A stretch of DNA of 64,000 bases. Origin: Rusavskia elegans. Lineage: Eukaryota; Ascomycota; Lecanoromycetes; Teloschistales; Teloschistaceae. This document shows, piece after piece, positions 42,884 to 54,600 of this stretch. Every line of letters starts with the position of its first letter. Position 1 is the stretch's first letter. The notes under the pieces are model-generated. The model had not been told where the DNA came from and searched no databases. It was given only the letters and a program-made list of their open reading frames with translations. The translations under genes and the position numbers were made by a program. The stretch lies in NCBI GenBank assembly GCA_011316305.1, contig SAUG01000077.1, positions 248,001 through 312,000 on the forward strand, in the 5' to 3' direction.

Positions 42884-43863
42884 ATGTCTGTACCTCTCAA
42901 GATCCTGGTGCCCGTCAAGCGGGTAATCGATTATGCAGTACGTCTCCCACCATCCCCAATCCACAACATTGCCCTCAACTACCCACCATCCCCATCCCCA
43001 CCCACCCACAGGTCTCCCCAGCAAGCAATCAACACCCCCAAACTGACAAACCCGTACAGATCAAACCCCGCGTCAACGCAACCCACACCGCCATCGAAAC
43101 CTCCAACGTAAAACACAGCCTCAACCCTTTCGACGAGCTCTCCCTCGAAGCCGCCATCCGCCTCCGCGAAGCCTCCACCCCTGGCCCCAAAAAGTCCCCG
43201 CACCCCTCCCCCTCCGTCACCGACATCCTAGCCCTCTCCGCCGGCCCCGCAAAATGCACCGACGTCCTCCGCACCGCCATGGCCATGGGCGCCGACCGCG
43301 CCATCCACGTCGAAATCGACCCCAAGACCTCCTCGGGCCAAGAAAAAGAAGGCGGCGCGGAGGGCTCAAGCCACGAACTGGAACCCTTGGGCGTTGCGAA
43401 ATTATTAGCGCAGGTGGTCAAGGAAGAGGGGCGGAATTTCGTGATATTGGGAAAACAGAGTATCGATGATGATAGTAACCAGACGGGGCAGATGCTGGCG
43501 GGGTTGCTGGGGTGGGGGCAGGCGACGCAGGCTAGTGAGATTGTTTTTGAGGAGCGGGAGGGGGGGTGGATGGTGAGGGTGACGAAGGAGGTGGATGGCG
43601 GGGTGGAGACGGTGAGGAGTCCGTTGCCGATGGTTGTGACGACGGATTTGAGGTTGAATGAGCCGCGGTATGCGAGTTTGCCGAATATTATGAAGGCGAA
43701 GAAGAAGAAGCTGGAGAAGAAGACGTTGGAGGATTATGGGGTTGATGGGGGGAGGAGGTTGAGGGTTTTGAGGGTGGAGGAACCGCCGGCTAGGAAGGGG
43801 GGTGGGAAGGTGGAGGATGTGGATGGGATGATTGGTAGGTTGAGGGAATTGGGTGCTATATGA
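42884..43863 (+). CDS. ETFB: Electron transfer flavoprotein beta subunit
   Basis: ETF carries electrons from matrix acyl-CoA dehydrogenases to ETF-ubiquinone oxidoreductase. Exons 42884-42937 and 43060-43863 (122-nt intron, GTACGT..GTACAG, phase 0) give 285 residues. The start, MSVPLKILVPVKRVIDYA, is spliced to IKPRVN; KHSLNPFDELSLEAAIRL and the TDILALSAGPAKCTDVLRTAMAMGADRAIH core are diagnostic. FVILGKQSIDDDSNQTGQMLAGLL and the late PNIMKAKKKKLEKKTLEDYG loop (the recognition loop region) follow. The second exon shows the sharpest composition switch in the window: C-ending codons until about 43390, then almost only G-ending codons. Confidence 0.94.
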
Positions 43864-44204
43864 TATGATTTGCATCGTGATACAGCCTGCTGTATAGTGT
43901 CTGGGCTATCATGATGTAATAGCCTGACATGCATGGCTCATGCCAATTGTACATATCGTTCCTTTCTGCAAAGTCTGAATTCCATGTCAAACCCTTGCGT
44001 TTCAAGCCGTGTTCGCTTGCCAGTCACCTCATATACCATACCATGATCATCTGTTCTCATCGTCCAGGCCAGGCGTCCTCATTAAGATGCCAATCTGATA
44101 AGCCTGTCAGTCCCTTACTTTCACCCTGCCAAACCAACCCAATTCTCCTCTCCAGCCACTCGAGAGGTCGATCTCACGCGTTCTTGACCCATCCTTCCAG
44201 CCAC
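43864..44204. other. Convergent intergenic region
   Basis: About 340 bp between two 3' ends; no gene seen. Confidence 0.45.
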
Positions 44205-45965
44205 TCAATCAGTCGATGAACAAAAGTCCCGGTCCCAAGCCGTCAACAACCCCCCGTTCCCCATCTCGATCATCTTAGCCCGAACCGCATACATAGACAT
44301 CTTCGCCTGTTCCTCAGCATGACGGGATTCCTCATGCCCCTCGGTGCTGTTCGCAAACGGCTTCAACAAGACATCCTGGAACTCCGCTGGAAGCCTAACA
44401 ATCTTGTGAAACAGACTGTCATGCAATTGGTTGCGCTGGAATCGTAGATCCCTGTTACTTGCCATGACGCTCGAGACCACATTTGCCATATCCTGAACCG
44501 CGCTGCGCAACGCCTGGTTCTCGGCGACGAGGTCGGTCATGACGGTCGAGGTATCGGCTGCAGTGGTCGTCGTGGTATCGGTGTCCAATTTGATCGCTTT
44601 GGTTTCCTGCGGCGATGATGTCGGCTCGCTGGACGAGTCCTTCGCAGGTGCAGTACTCTCCGTAGTAGCGGTGTCAGCATTCGAAGTCTCATTTCGTTCG
44701 AGCCGTTCGATAAGCTCATCCAAAGCCTTCATGCGTGCATCCAATCGTGCCTGATGTGCCGCGGCTCCGGCAGCCTCGATGGCGCGCATTTGGATGGAAC
44801 GCATTTCGGCTTCCTGGAGACGCTGGAGTCGAGGTTCGAGGGAGAGTACTGGGGTGTTCTTTTTGTGGATCTCGTCGATCTGGGCCTGAATCTGTGGATG
44901 TATTGGAGATTTTGGCCGGGGGGGATTAAAGGGAGCGTGGACCCGGCTCCAATCTATATAAGCAGGGTTGTCTTTTTGGGCATTCTTGCCGGCCACTGCG
45001 GGCTCTAAGGGCATTATAGTCAATACGATTGATAGTGAGGTTGACGGGGCGATGGCTGACGTACTGCCGGGTTCTTTACGAATTGGCTTGCCAGCCACGC
45101 CCTCAGAATTCCATGTGTGAGCATAGAAGCAGTTGTCGCCGTTTCTGCAGTTTCCTTTATCGGCCCAGTAGTAGCATGTCAGATGCTTCATCGTCTTGAC
45201 TCGGGGAGAGTTCAATTTGTTGCCTTCGATTGGATCTGAGCCTTGAGCATGATGGAGGCGACCTGATGTCGGTGTCTGTGGCTGCTCGATGTGGAGGGTC
45301 GGTTGCTGGGTAGGTGGACTCGTCACGTTCGAGAACTGGGGTACAAATTGACGTGGATTTGCGGGACCTGCAAGATCTATTGGAGGAGTTGAAGGTCGAT
45401 AGTTTCCACAGTTAGATCGTGCAACGAATGGATCAGGATGAGAATAGTAGGCGTTTGTCGATATCTGCTGGCCCTCCAAGTATGGAACTACCTCGGAATT
45501 ATCGTAATACTGGGGTGCTTGTGAGGGCTGAAAATGTGCTGGCATCGGCTGATGCTCATAGGACGACGGTTGGTATAGAGGCAGAGGCTGTGAAGGGTAT
45601 GGCGTCATGGTGTAGTACGGAGACGGATATTGAGCGTCTGGTTGAGGGGATGGGTATTGGTTGCCGTATGTTGGCGAGTGCTGGTGACTCGGATACGGAG
45701 GTAGCGACTGTAGAGTGCTGCCAAGGGAAGTTGTATGATAATGATGAGGCATGGACCGGGTCGAGGCCTGTTGTGTGCTATCATACGATGCAGCGTGCTG
45801 ATGAGCTGGCACTGGCGCTGGAGACTGTTGAGCAGTACCGAAAACCCTGGGCTGTTGATAAGTCGCTGAATGTTGAGCCGTAACAGCACCGGTCTGCTCA
45901 TCCACTGGCATCTCGATCTCAACTGCCGAAGCCTCTTGAGGTATTGGACTCTGGTTTGGGGACAT
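44205..45965 (-). CDS. CCCH zinc-finger protein with coiled-coil C-terminus
   Basis: The open frame encodes 586 residues. The N-terminal ~230 are low complexity (Gln, Pro, Ser, Tyr; repeated HQHxxxY and PSxxxYxS motifs). A single CCCH finger, CYYWADKGNCRNGDNCFYAH (C-x8-C-x5-C-x3-H), follows; such fingers bind RNA. After a Lys/Pro linker comes a helical region with KALDELIERLE and ENQALRSAVQDMANVVSSV, probably a coiled coil. An in-frame 60-nt intron is likely at 45064-45005 (GTACGT..CCCTTAG, phase 1): removing it gives 566 residues without a break and joins EPG to KPAVAG. Family member unknown; post-transcriptional RNA control is the reasonable guess. Confidence 0.75.
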   Translation of the reverse strand: MSPNQSPIPQEASAVEIEMPVDEQTGAVTAQHSATYQQPRVFGTAQQSPAPVPAHQHAASYDSTQQASTRSMPHHYHTTSLGSTLQSLPPYPSHQHSPTYGNQYPSPQPDAQYPSPYYTMTPYPSQPLPLYQPSSYEHQPMPAHFQPSQAPQYYDNSEVVPYLEGQQISTNAYYSHPDPFVARSNCGNYRPSTPPIDLAGPANPRQFVPQFSNVTSPPTQQPTLHIEQPQTPTSGRLHHAQGSDPIEGNKLNSPRVKTMKHLTCYYWADKGNCRNGDNCFYAHTWNSEGVAGKPIRKEPGSTSAIAPSTSLSIVLTIMPLEPAVAGKNAQKDNPAYIDWSRVHAPFNPPRPKSPIHPQIQAQIDEIHKKNTPVLSLEPRLQRLQEAEMRSIQMRAIEAAGAAAHQARLDARMKALDELIERLERNETSNADTATTESTAPAKDSSSEPTSSPQETKAIKLDTDTTTTTAADTSTVMTDLVAENQALRSAVQDMANVVSSVMASNRDLRFQRNQLHDSLFHKIVRLPAEFQDVLLKPFANSTEGHEESRHAEEQAKMSMYAVRAKMIEMGNGGLLTAWDRDFCSSTD

Positions 45966-46995
45966 TGTGATATGGTATCAATGCCTCGGTGCTAGGAGTG
46001 CATTGTCATCAGAACGTGTCCTAACTGGTGCTGAGACAAAGAAAATCCACAAGAACTCACCACGAGCAGGGATTTCAGTCAAACGAATCTGTGGGATTCG
46101 GTAGGCCTCAGGGGGAGTGCTTGATGGCCCGACTGGAAGGTCTAGAACTGCTCCCAAGGAAGAGTAGAGAGCTCGAGGCTTGCAAGCGATCTCGGTAGCC
46201 TAGACTTCTCCAACAACGGCCACGGTCTGCAGGATATCGTGATGATGTGGAAAGGAGACAGCACAATGGCTTTACTGTTGGAGGAAGAACATGATACGTG
46301 GAGCGTGTCACTGGAAATGAATCAACAGCCTCCGTTAGGACATTGATAGCGATGGCTTCCTGCTTATCGGAGTGTCCGTTGATAGGGAGCTATTGCAACT
46401 GAGAGCAATTGTGTCGGCGTGTCCAGCCTTTGGATGATGACAAATAGTGCTCATTCACTCCACTAGACTCGATGTCGCCGCCCCGTGATGTGTTATACTT
46501 CAAGATGAAAGTATGACCTTCCAGACGCCTGTGACCGAACATGCAACCGTAACCGACATAGCTTTCAATGTTAACTGCCACCGAGAGACAAAGAATGAAA
46601 TCAGGGAATCTTATACGGTTGTACTCCATTCCCAGTCCACAGGAACGCGAGCAGTTCGTATATACATATTTCTCTACTCATGAACATCGAGCTTTCGGAT
46701 CCAACGGCACCGAAGATCTCTGTAGGGTGAGTAAGCTCTTTTTGGGGTAGGGAAGCTGCTTGATGTATCCAAAAGACCGTATACAAGTCACAGTGTCAAC
46801 GATGAAAATGGGAAGCTTTATACGAGTCGAGCGGGAGATTCGGACTCAGTTGTATCATGAATGACCTACTCTCAGGACAGCCCCCTTCATCACATGGTGT
46901 TTATGAAACGCTAACGCCCTAAATGACCTGAAGCTTGCCAGGCGGACTTGCTGCGTGGTGCTTGATAAACCCTCAAAGATACGAGTGACCAACAG
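45966..46995. other. Intergenic region, no gene supported
   Basis: About 1 kb between a 5' end on the left and a 3' end on the right, both minus. Frames at 46108-46311, 46390-46629 and 46568-46786 have no features. Confidence 0.4.
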
Positions 46996-48172
46996 TCAGC
47001 CAGTCACTTTCGCGGCATGATGCTTAACAAATCCCCGAAGGTCTGCTTCAGAGGCCATAGTATCCGGAATCTCTTCCTCAATACTCTTGCCCTTCGGAGA
47101 CCAACCGAGCAGCTTTCGCGCCCTGATGGCCCGACAACGAGAATTTGCTCCCCAGAGCGCAGTGCCAAATTGGGACATCTCATTGATCTCTTCGTCGGAA
47201 TGGGTTTCGACTTTATCGGAGGGAATGAACCCCTGTTTGTGGGCTGCGGAAGCCACAGCCTTGGAGATTTCGCCCCAGACGTGCTCGCCGTTCTCAGTGA
47301 AGTAGTACCCTTCAGCACCCCAGCTGGCATTCCCACCTCCAGCGGCTGCAGCTTCAACAAGAGCTACATACACCTCGCTAAGATCGTGAACGTGGACGTT
47401 GGTCCAGTACGCCTTGCCGGCGCCCACTTGGATACCATGCCCCTTCTCCAGAGTGCATCTAGAGAGCTCGGGCAATTGATGCGATCGCTGATTACCTGGT
47501 CCTCGTCCTTGGCCGTATATCGTGGGCGGACATACAATCGCCGGCTTCACATTGCTGCTGCCTGACGCCAGGATGATCTTATCCACATTCCGGTGGGGTG
47601 CAAAGTCCGGGATGGAGGTAACCTCGCTAACATCGTCCCAGTCGTTGTAGATCTTCTCGGAAGCCTCGCCAAAAATTTGCCGCTCGATGTCTGCAAATAA
47701 CAAGACTCCAGTGCCGCTGGTATGGATGATATATCCTGGACGGTCAGATGCATGGGCAGCAAGGCCTTTAGTTAGGGCTTCTGCGCCAACGACGTGGTCG
47801 GCATTTGCACAATCTGCGAAGGCGTAGATGTCAGCAAGAGCGGTGGAGAAGATAGTCCTATACGGCTTAGGAATCATGAGGCACCCACGCAATACGATGT
47901 CAGCCTTTCTTGCTTCTTCCACGAGAGCTTCAGCGCTGTCTAAATCCCCATACACCAAACGGACTGTTGGGTACTGGCTTGCGATCTGGGCACCCTTTTC
48001 GCTACTCCGAACGAGAGCTGCGACTTCGTATTGCTGGGTCGATCTCATCAATTGGTACAGGGCATCTCCTCCAATGTACCCCGTAGCGCCTGTACTTGGG
48101 GTAGACTACTCAGTATGGGATGAGACACTGTGCTTATGATTGTTTGACTTACATGAAGATGCTGGGAGCCAT
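46996..48172 (-). CDS. NAD(P)-binding Rossmann-fold reductase/epimerase-like protein
   Basis: Exons 48172-48153, 48094-47889 and 47813-46996 give 347 residues; introns are 58 and 75 nt. The first exon encodes only MAPSIFI; splicing makes the dinucleotide-binding FITGATGYIGGDALYQL. The second joint reads ADIVLHCANADHVVGAE. Family features are VRLVYGDLDSAEALVEEA, YIIHTSGTGVL, KPAIVCPPTIYGQGRGP, TNVHVHDLSEVYVALVEAA and LGWSPKGKSIEEEIP, which place it among the extended short-chain dehydrogenase/epimerase proteins. I do not see a clear YxxxK catalytic pair at the expected site, so it may be an atypical or regulatory member. Substrate unknown. Confidence 0.82.
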
Positions 48173-48600
48173 GTCGACTACTGGAGAATAAGAACTCGAT
48201 AGGAATTTCACATGGGAATTGATTGCGGTCTGTTCTGTCGTGCTGCAGATGTCGTCAAATTCGAGTCCTCGAGACGCAATCGCGGGATGCGCCACCCGCG
48301 CTAAGCTCTTTCCAGCTAGGCAATCTGCAAGACAATATGATTTCCGGAAGACTGATATGCCTCAATATCAATGATATGCCTTTTACAGTGAGATCCCCAT
48401 CGCAGCACTCATGCGCATAAAAGCCCTAACCTATGCATATCATAAAGCTTCGACCTCAACTATCTTTATGACCCACTTCCCTTTCTTCTTCACCCAACGA
48501 ATATACAACGCCCGCAACTCAAGAACGCTTCTGGGCATTTCGAAGTTGATGTGGTGACCTCCAGCAAGACACCGAGCATTCCGGAAGCTTCGTCGATCAA
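48173..48600. other. Divergent promoter region, reductase / THO2
   Basis: A spacer of 428 bp. No clear motif. Confidence 0.45.
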
Positions 48601-51600
48601 ATGGCGCCTGGTGGTGGCGGGAAGAGAAAGAGGGGGGATAGGAATTATTCCTTCGATAGCAGAGACGATAACTCAAGACCGTCACCTCACCGACCAGGCA
48701 GCTTGAGCCTCGGACAACATGCAAGTCCTCAGCAAAGTCCGCAACAACAGAACTCCAGTCGAGATCAATATGATCAACGTGGAGGGGGAAGAAGACGTGG
48801 AAGTAGAGGCGGACGTGGTGCCGGCTCACAGCGAAGTCCCATCAGTAGCCCCAATGCAATTAATATGCAGCCCCGACCCAGCACCGGACCTCAACCCTCT
48901 GCAACGAACCCGGCTGTTCCAACGCCCCAGTCAACGGAAGCTATTCAAACCGCTCACGACCAGTCACCTCCGAAAAGTAAAACCACGGCTACTCAAACCC
49001 AGGAACAAACGCTGAGTGAGCTACCTCCGTATGCTTACGAATATGTCACCGACAACCAGCGCAAAGCTTGGGCCGAAACAGGCAGAGCGGAAGTCGTCGC
49101 GGCTGGGCGCCAGGCATGTCAAGATAAGGATCAGACAAAATTGTACCTACTTTTTCAGGACCTTATAAAAGCTGGGCTGGACAATCGAATCGAAGGCGCG
49201 GATGCTGGTTCAGTAGTGAGAGAAATCGTTGAATCCGTTGGCGAAGAAGAACCCGTTGACCACACTTCTCGGGGATTTCGGCCTGACAAGGTTTTCCTGG
49301 ACATCCTATCTATCTGCTCGGAAGCGTGGAACGTCAGCACATCGCTAAAACCCATCGTCTTCGCAACAAATATCTCGGCACAGCTCATGCGGCTTATCCT
49401 CGACAGCTCCTTGTTGGAAAGCTTGGGGTTGATTCGAAGCACTTTCGTTCGCGTGGGCATCCGACAGCAGACAAACGTGCTTTACCGCCAATCAAATTAC
49501 AACCTACTTCGTGAAGAAACTGAAGGCTATTCCAAACTTATTACAGAACTGTTCACGACTAGCAGCGGCGAGGCATTGTCCAGCGAGGTTGTGGAAGAAA
49601 CCTTCGAAAGAGTCAAGGGTATGATTGGAGCATTCGATCTTGACGTTGGCAGAGTGTTGGATGTAACACTGGATGTTTTTGCCGCCGTGCTTGTCAAGCA
49701 GTACCGTTTCTTTGTCAAATACCTTCGGGTCAGCTCATGGTGGCCGCTAGACCCATCTTCCGACATCCGTGCTGCCCACGGCCTGGGCACACTGCCAAAG
49801 TGGGCTCTACCTGGAGAAGCTGGACGTCCGATGACCGACGACGAAAAGGCCTTGTTGGCAGCTGCAAGAAGTGAGCGTGATGAAGATTTCTGGCAACGCG
49901 TCAAGGAAATCGGCATCAATGCCTTTTTCGAGATTGGAAACCGAAAGGCCGCATCGGGAGAACTGAAGCAAGCACTGGAGTCAGCAGCCACTATCGATTC
50001 TTTGGAGGCAGTAGAAGACCAGGTCTGGATGGAGACCACAGGGACATTACCACCGGTCGGCAACAAGGTTGCAGCTCAGATCCTTGGATTCAAATTGAGG
50101 TTCTATAGCTCGTCTGCTCGCGACGCGTCTGACCAGCTTCCTCTCAATATCATCTATCTGGCCGCTCTACTCATCAAGATCGGGTTTATCTCTTTGCGCG
50201 ACCTGTACCCTCACCTCTGGCCTTCGGATGATGCCATGGATGGAATCAAGGAGGCAAAGGTAAAAGAAAATGCCGAGAAAGAGAGACTGAGTCGACCGGG
50301 CGCGAGCGCGCAGAATGCGTTGCTGATGGCTGGAGCTTTGACCGACGAACGGGTCCGGAAACGGGACCTACCCACGGCAGCAAAAGCAGAAGCCGAGGGT
50401 GCAGATGCGACCATCAACGTCACTACAGAAGAGAAGGAAAAAGACGACCTACCGGAACCTGCAGAACAAAAGGTTCAGCTGCTAAAAAGCCTCTTGTGTA
50501 TTGGAGCAATCCCCGAATCATTGTACATGCTCGGTCGTTTCCCATGGCTGATCGACGCATTCAGCGAGTTGCCCGAGCATTTGCACCGCATACTCCATCA
50601 CTGTCTAAACAAGGTATACGAGCCTCTTCGCCCTTTAAGTGAGCGCTCGGATCTACGGGAGCAGCCCAGATTGCTTGATGGAGAGCAGTCAGCTGTAGCC
50701 AAAGGACATCTTCGTTTTGTCGATGCTCCACCTCGCAAGGTCATGCGGTGGGCCCAGATCGATAAAGACGACACTAATGAAGGCATCGATTATAAGTTCT
50801 ATTGGGATGACTGGGCTGATAGCGTTCCGGTGTGCCAGACCATCGACGACGTGTTCCTTTTGTGTTCTACCTTTCTCAACTTTACTGGTATAAAGATCGG
50901 TCAGGACTCGTCGCTTCTGGTCAAGCTCTGCCGTATTGGACGTCATTCCCTCCACGCAGATCGGTCAGAAGCCAACACGAAACGATGGACCGACTTATGT
51001 AGACGCATTCTTGTCCCTGCTCTCAGTCTAACGAAGAGCAATCCTGGCGTTGCCAACGAAGTCTACGAGCTCATCCAGGTATTTTCGTTGCATACACGAT
51101 ACTCTTTCTACGCCGAATGGTTCCAAGGACAAACTTCACGGCTTCCAGAGGTCAAAGCAGCTCTTGACAGAGCTAGGTCAGAAACCCGGGACGTACTTAA
51201 ACGGATCAGCAAGTCGAACCTGAAGTCGATGGCGCGTGCTCTGGCCAAGATCGCTTACTCCTCGCCCGGGGCAGTCTTTCAGCTAGCGATCAGTCAGATC
51301 GAGATCTACGAGAATTTTGCTGAAACCTTTACCGAATGCGCTCGATACCTCACATATCTAGCGTACGATGTCTTCAACTGGGCTCTGTTGAGCGCAGTTG
51401 GGGGTGGCGGAAAGTCCAGAGTCCAGGCAGATGGCATGCTCACAAGCCACTGGTTACAATCGCTGACCGTGTTCATAAGCAAGGTCTACAAGCGATACCC
51501 CGTCATGAGTCCAGTCCCGATGCTACAGTATGTTTTGGACCAATTGACTCGAGGCAACTCCGTGGATCTTATTGTCCTAGAAGAAATGGTCACCACCATG

Positions 51601-54600
51601 GCCGGTATTATCTCAGACACCAATTTCAACGACAACCAGGTTGTAGCCATGGGCGGTGGGGAGCAGCTGCAAGCGCAGACGATGCTCCAGCTACTAGATC
51701 GCCGTCATGAGTTGAAACCAACTGCCAAGCGTCTCATGAGGTGTCTTGCAGAACCAAAACTTGCTGGGCAACTTCTGGTGGCTATCGCTCAAGAGAGGGA
51801 GAATTGTGTCTACAATCTTCCGGACAAGGACGCTCCGGCAAAATTGCTTGGGAATCTCTTCGATGAAGTTCACCGGGTTCTCACACAGTACCTTGACTTC
51901 ATGCGGACCAACCTATCTGTAGGCGAGTTTGATTCACTTGTACCAGGGGTCTCGGACTTGATACTCGAGTATGGTGTGCAGCCAGGTGTTGCGTTCTGGA
52001 TCAGTCGAACGAGCGTCGGCGCTGCAATGGCCGAGTACGATTCACAGCATCCGAACCATCCCTCTACTGCCAAATTGTCTCCCGTCAAGGAGCTGGTAGA
52101 AGCTGAAGCGCTCAAGGCAGACTCTCAATCATCCGGCACAGGACAAGCTAGTCAGGATCTCGTGTGTACGAGCGACAACAGCCCCAAAGCGGAAGTCGAG
52201 AAGCCAGCAGTGGAGATGAAGGATACCGAACCAGGTAACACAAACCCACGCGACTCATCTCCAGCGTCCGAACAGAGCCAGGCGCAGCAGCCATGGCATC
52301 CTGTACTTCGGGAGATCATGGATCGTTTAAGTCAGGCCCTCCCCGGCGAGACGTGGGAGTGTTTAAGCCCGTCGTTCTATGTGACCTTCTGGCAGTTGTC
52401 CCTATGCGACTTGCAAGTGCCCGCGAAAAGTTACCAGCAGGAACAAGACCGGCTTAAAGCGAAAGTCGACAACATCAACAAGGACCGGACGGATGTCAGC
52501 ATGGCAGGGACTCAGAGAAAAGAGCGCGAAAAGAAGATCATACTGGATTTGGTGGACCGCCTCGCCTCGGAACACAAAGAAAGAGTCAACGCGTACCAGC
52601 GGACACGGGTACAGCTGGGGAAAGAAAAGACCAGCTGGTTCGCAGAAATGTGGGGCCGATGGGATGAATCCAGTGATGCATTGATCGAGCAGTGCTTCTT
52701 CCCGCGGATTCGCATGTCGTCGGTCGATGCTCTCTATGCATTCAAGATGTACCAGTTCCTTCACTCTTCAGCTGCAACCAACTTCCGCACGGTGAAATTC
52801 CTCGATCGAATGTTTACGGAAAAGAGGTTGGAGAACATGCTCTTCCTTTGCTCAGCCAAAGAAGCCGAGCACCTGGGCCGGTTCCTTCGGGAGGTGTTGA
52901 AGGACCTCGCCCGATGGCATGCCAACAAGACGGTCTTCGAACGGGAAGCGTTTGGAACAAAGAAAGAGCTCAAGGGATTTTGCATTAAGATGAGCCATGG
53001 TGGGAGCAACGACGTCTACATGGACTTCGAGGATTTCCGGCGTATCTTGAACAAGTGGCATATGAACATCAACAAAGCGCTCAGGACATGCTTCTCGAGT
53101 GGAGAATACATGCACATCAGGAATGCCATTAACATATCCAAAGCGATTGTTGAGCAGTTCCCAGCTGTCAACTGGATGGGTAACGCGCAAGCAGGCTGCA
53201 TCGAACGGTTGTCGAAAACCGAAGTCAGCCGACCGGATCTCCAGTTGGCAGCAGCGTCTCTACTTGGCAACATTCGACGGAGAGAGAAGGCATGGGTGCT
53301 GCCACAGGCTTTTGCTCTGGTAAGCACTGCGGATTCAAATCAGTCTGTCTCTCCTGCTCAGCAATCCCAGTCCCCGAATGATCATGCCACCAACGGAGCC
53401 AGTATTGCTCCTTCGACTTCAGCCAAACCCAGCACACCACAGCCCGAGCCTGAAGCATCCAAGCCGTTGAACCCCAAAGCTCCATCATTCGAGCCCAACG
53501 CTCGAGCTACGTAAGTCGGCATCATCATACTCCATAACTCAAAGGAAAAAAGCTTACATGTTGCCTACTAGGGTGAACAACGCCTCCAAACCCGGCAGAC
53601 CAGGCGATGTCGATACTGAAGATGGGGAAATCGAAGACGCGAAGATGACCGATGCAACCCCTAATGCACCTACAACAGTATCAGCAGCACAGACTGGGTC
53701 AGATACGACAAAAAGCCCTGTGTTGGCTCCGGTAACCACCAATGGAAGCACACAACAAGCGCCTACGAAGGCCGCAGTCCAAACAAACCCAATGGTGCCT
53801 AGCAAGACCACCCCTGCGCCAACGTACTCACAACAACCCACGGTTTCGGAAAAGCGACCTGCACATCAAGAAGCGACAGCACCGAATCCTCCCATCAATC
53901 AAGCTTCACCCCTTGCCCGGCCTGAACCAGGAAGAACAACTTCTTCACCTTCTAACAACGGACGCTTGCAGTATACACTTCCAGACCGTCCCGAAGCACC
54001 CATTGCCCGACCAGCATCCAGCCGTATGCCTGACCGGTTTGGTGAGCAAACACCACGTGATACTGGTAGAGATCAACGGTTTGCAAGCGGACCGGTTGAT
54101 GACTACCGAAGCAGGCCATCAGATCGTGAGGTTCCGGGACAACAGGTACGGGGCCATGACCCGTCCCATGGCAGAGCACAACTTTCAGCGTCGGACCCAA
54201 GGGCTCGTCCAGATCATGATGTTCGATACGGTGGGCCAGTCCGTTCGGATGCTCGCCCTCATGGAGATGTACAACAGCCATATCCTAGAGAGAAGCAAGC
54301 CCCGGAACAGTGGCCAATCCTTGATACAAAGCTTCCAGACATGGCTTCGAGGAACTCTACGATGCCTCCACCACGATCAACTGTATCCCATCATCCTGAC
54401 CGAGCCGCACTCATACACGGCAACCGCAATCCAGATCGGCCGCCCCTGAATAACCAGGCACCCGAACGGCGATCCGAACTCCCAAGACATGATGGGTATA
54501 CTACACCAGACCGTTCCTCTCGCGGAGCATCACCCGCACGTTCAGATGACCGGCGACCGTTGCGAAATGACAGCCGACGCGACGTGCGCCATGACGATCG

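Noticed and set aside
7402..48172. A secondary-metabolite or defence gene cluster
   Set aside because: Although a hydrolase, an MFS transporter and a reductase are present, they are far apart among housekeeping genes, and there is no backbone synthase, NLR or HET-domain gene.
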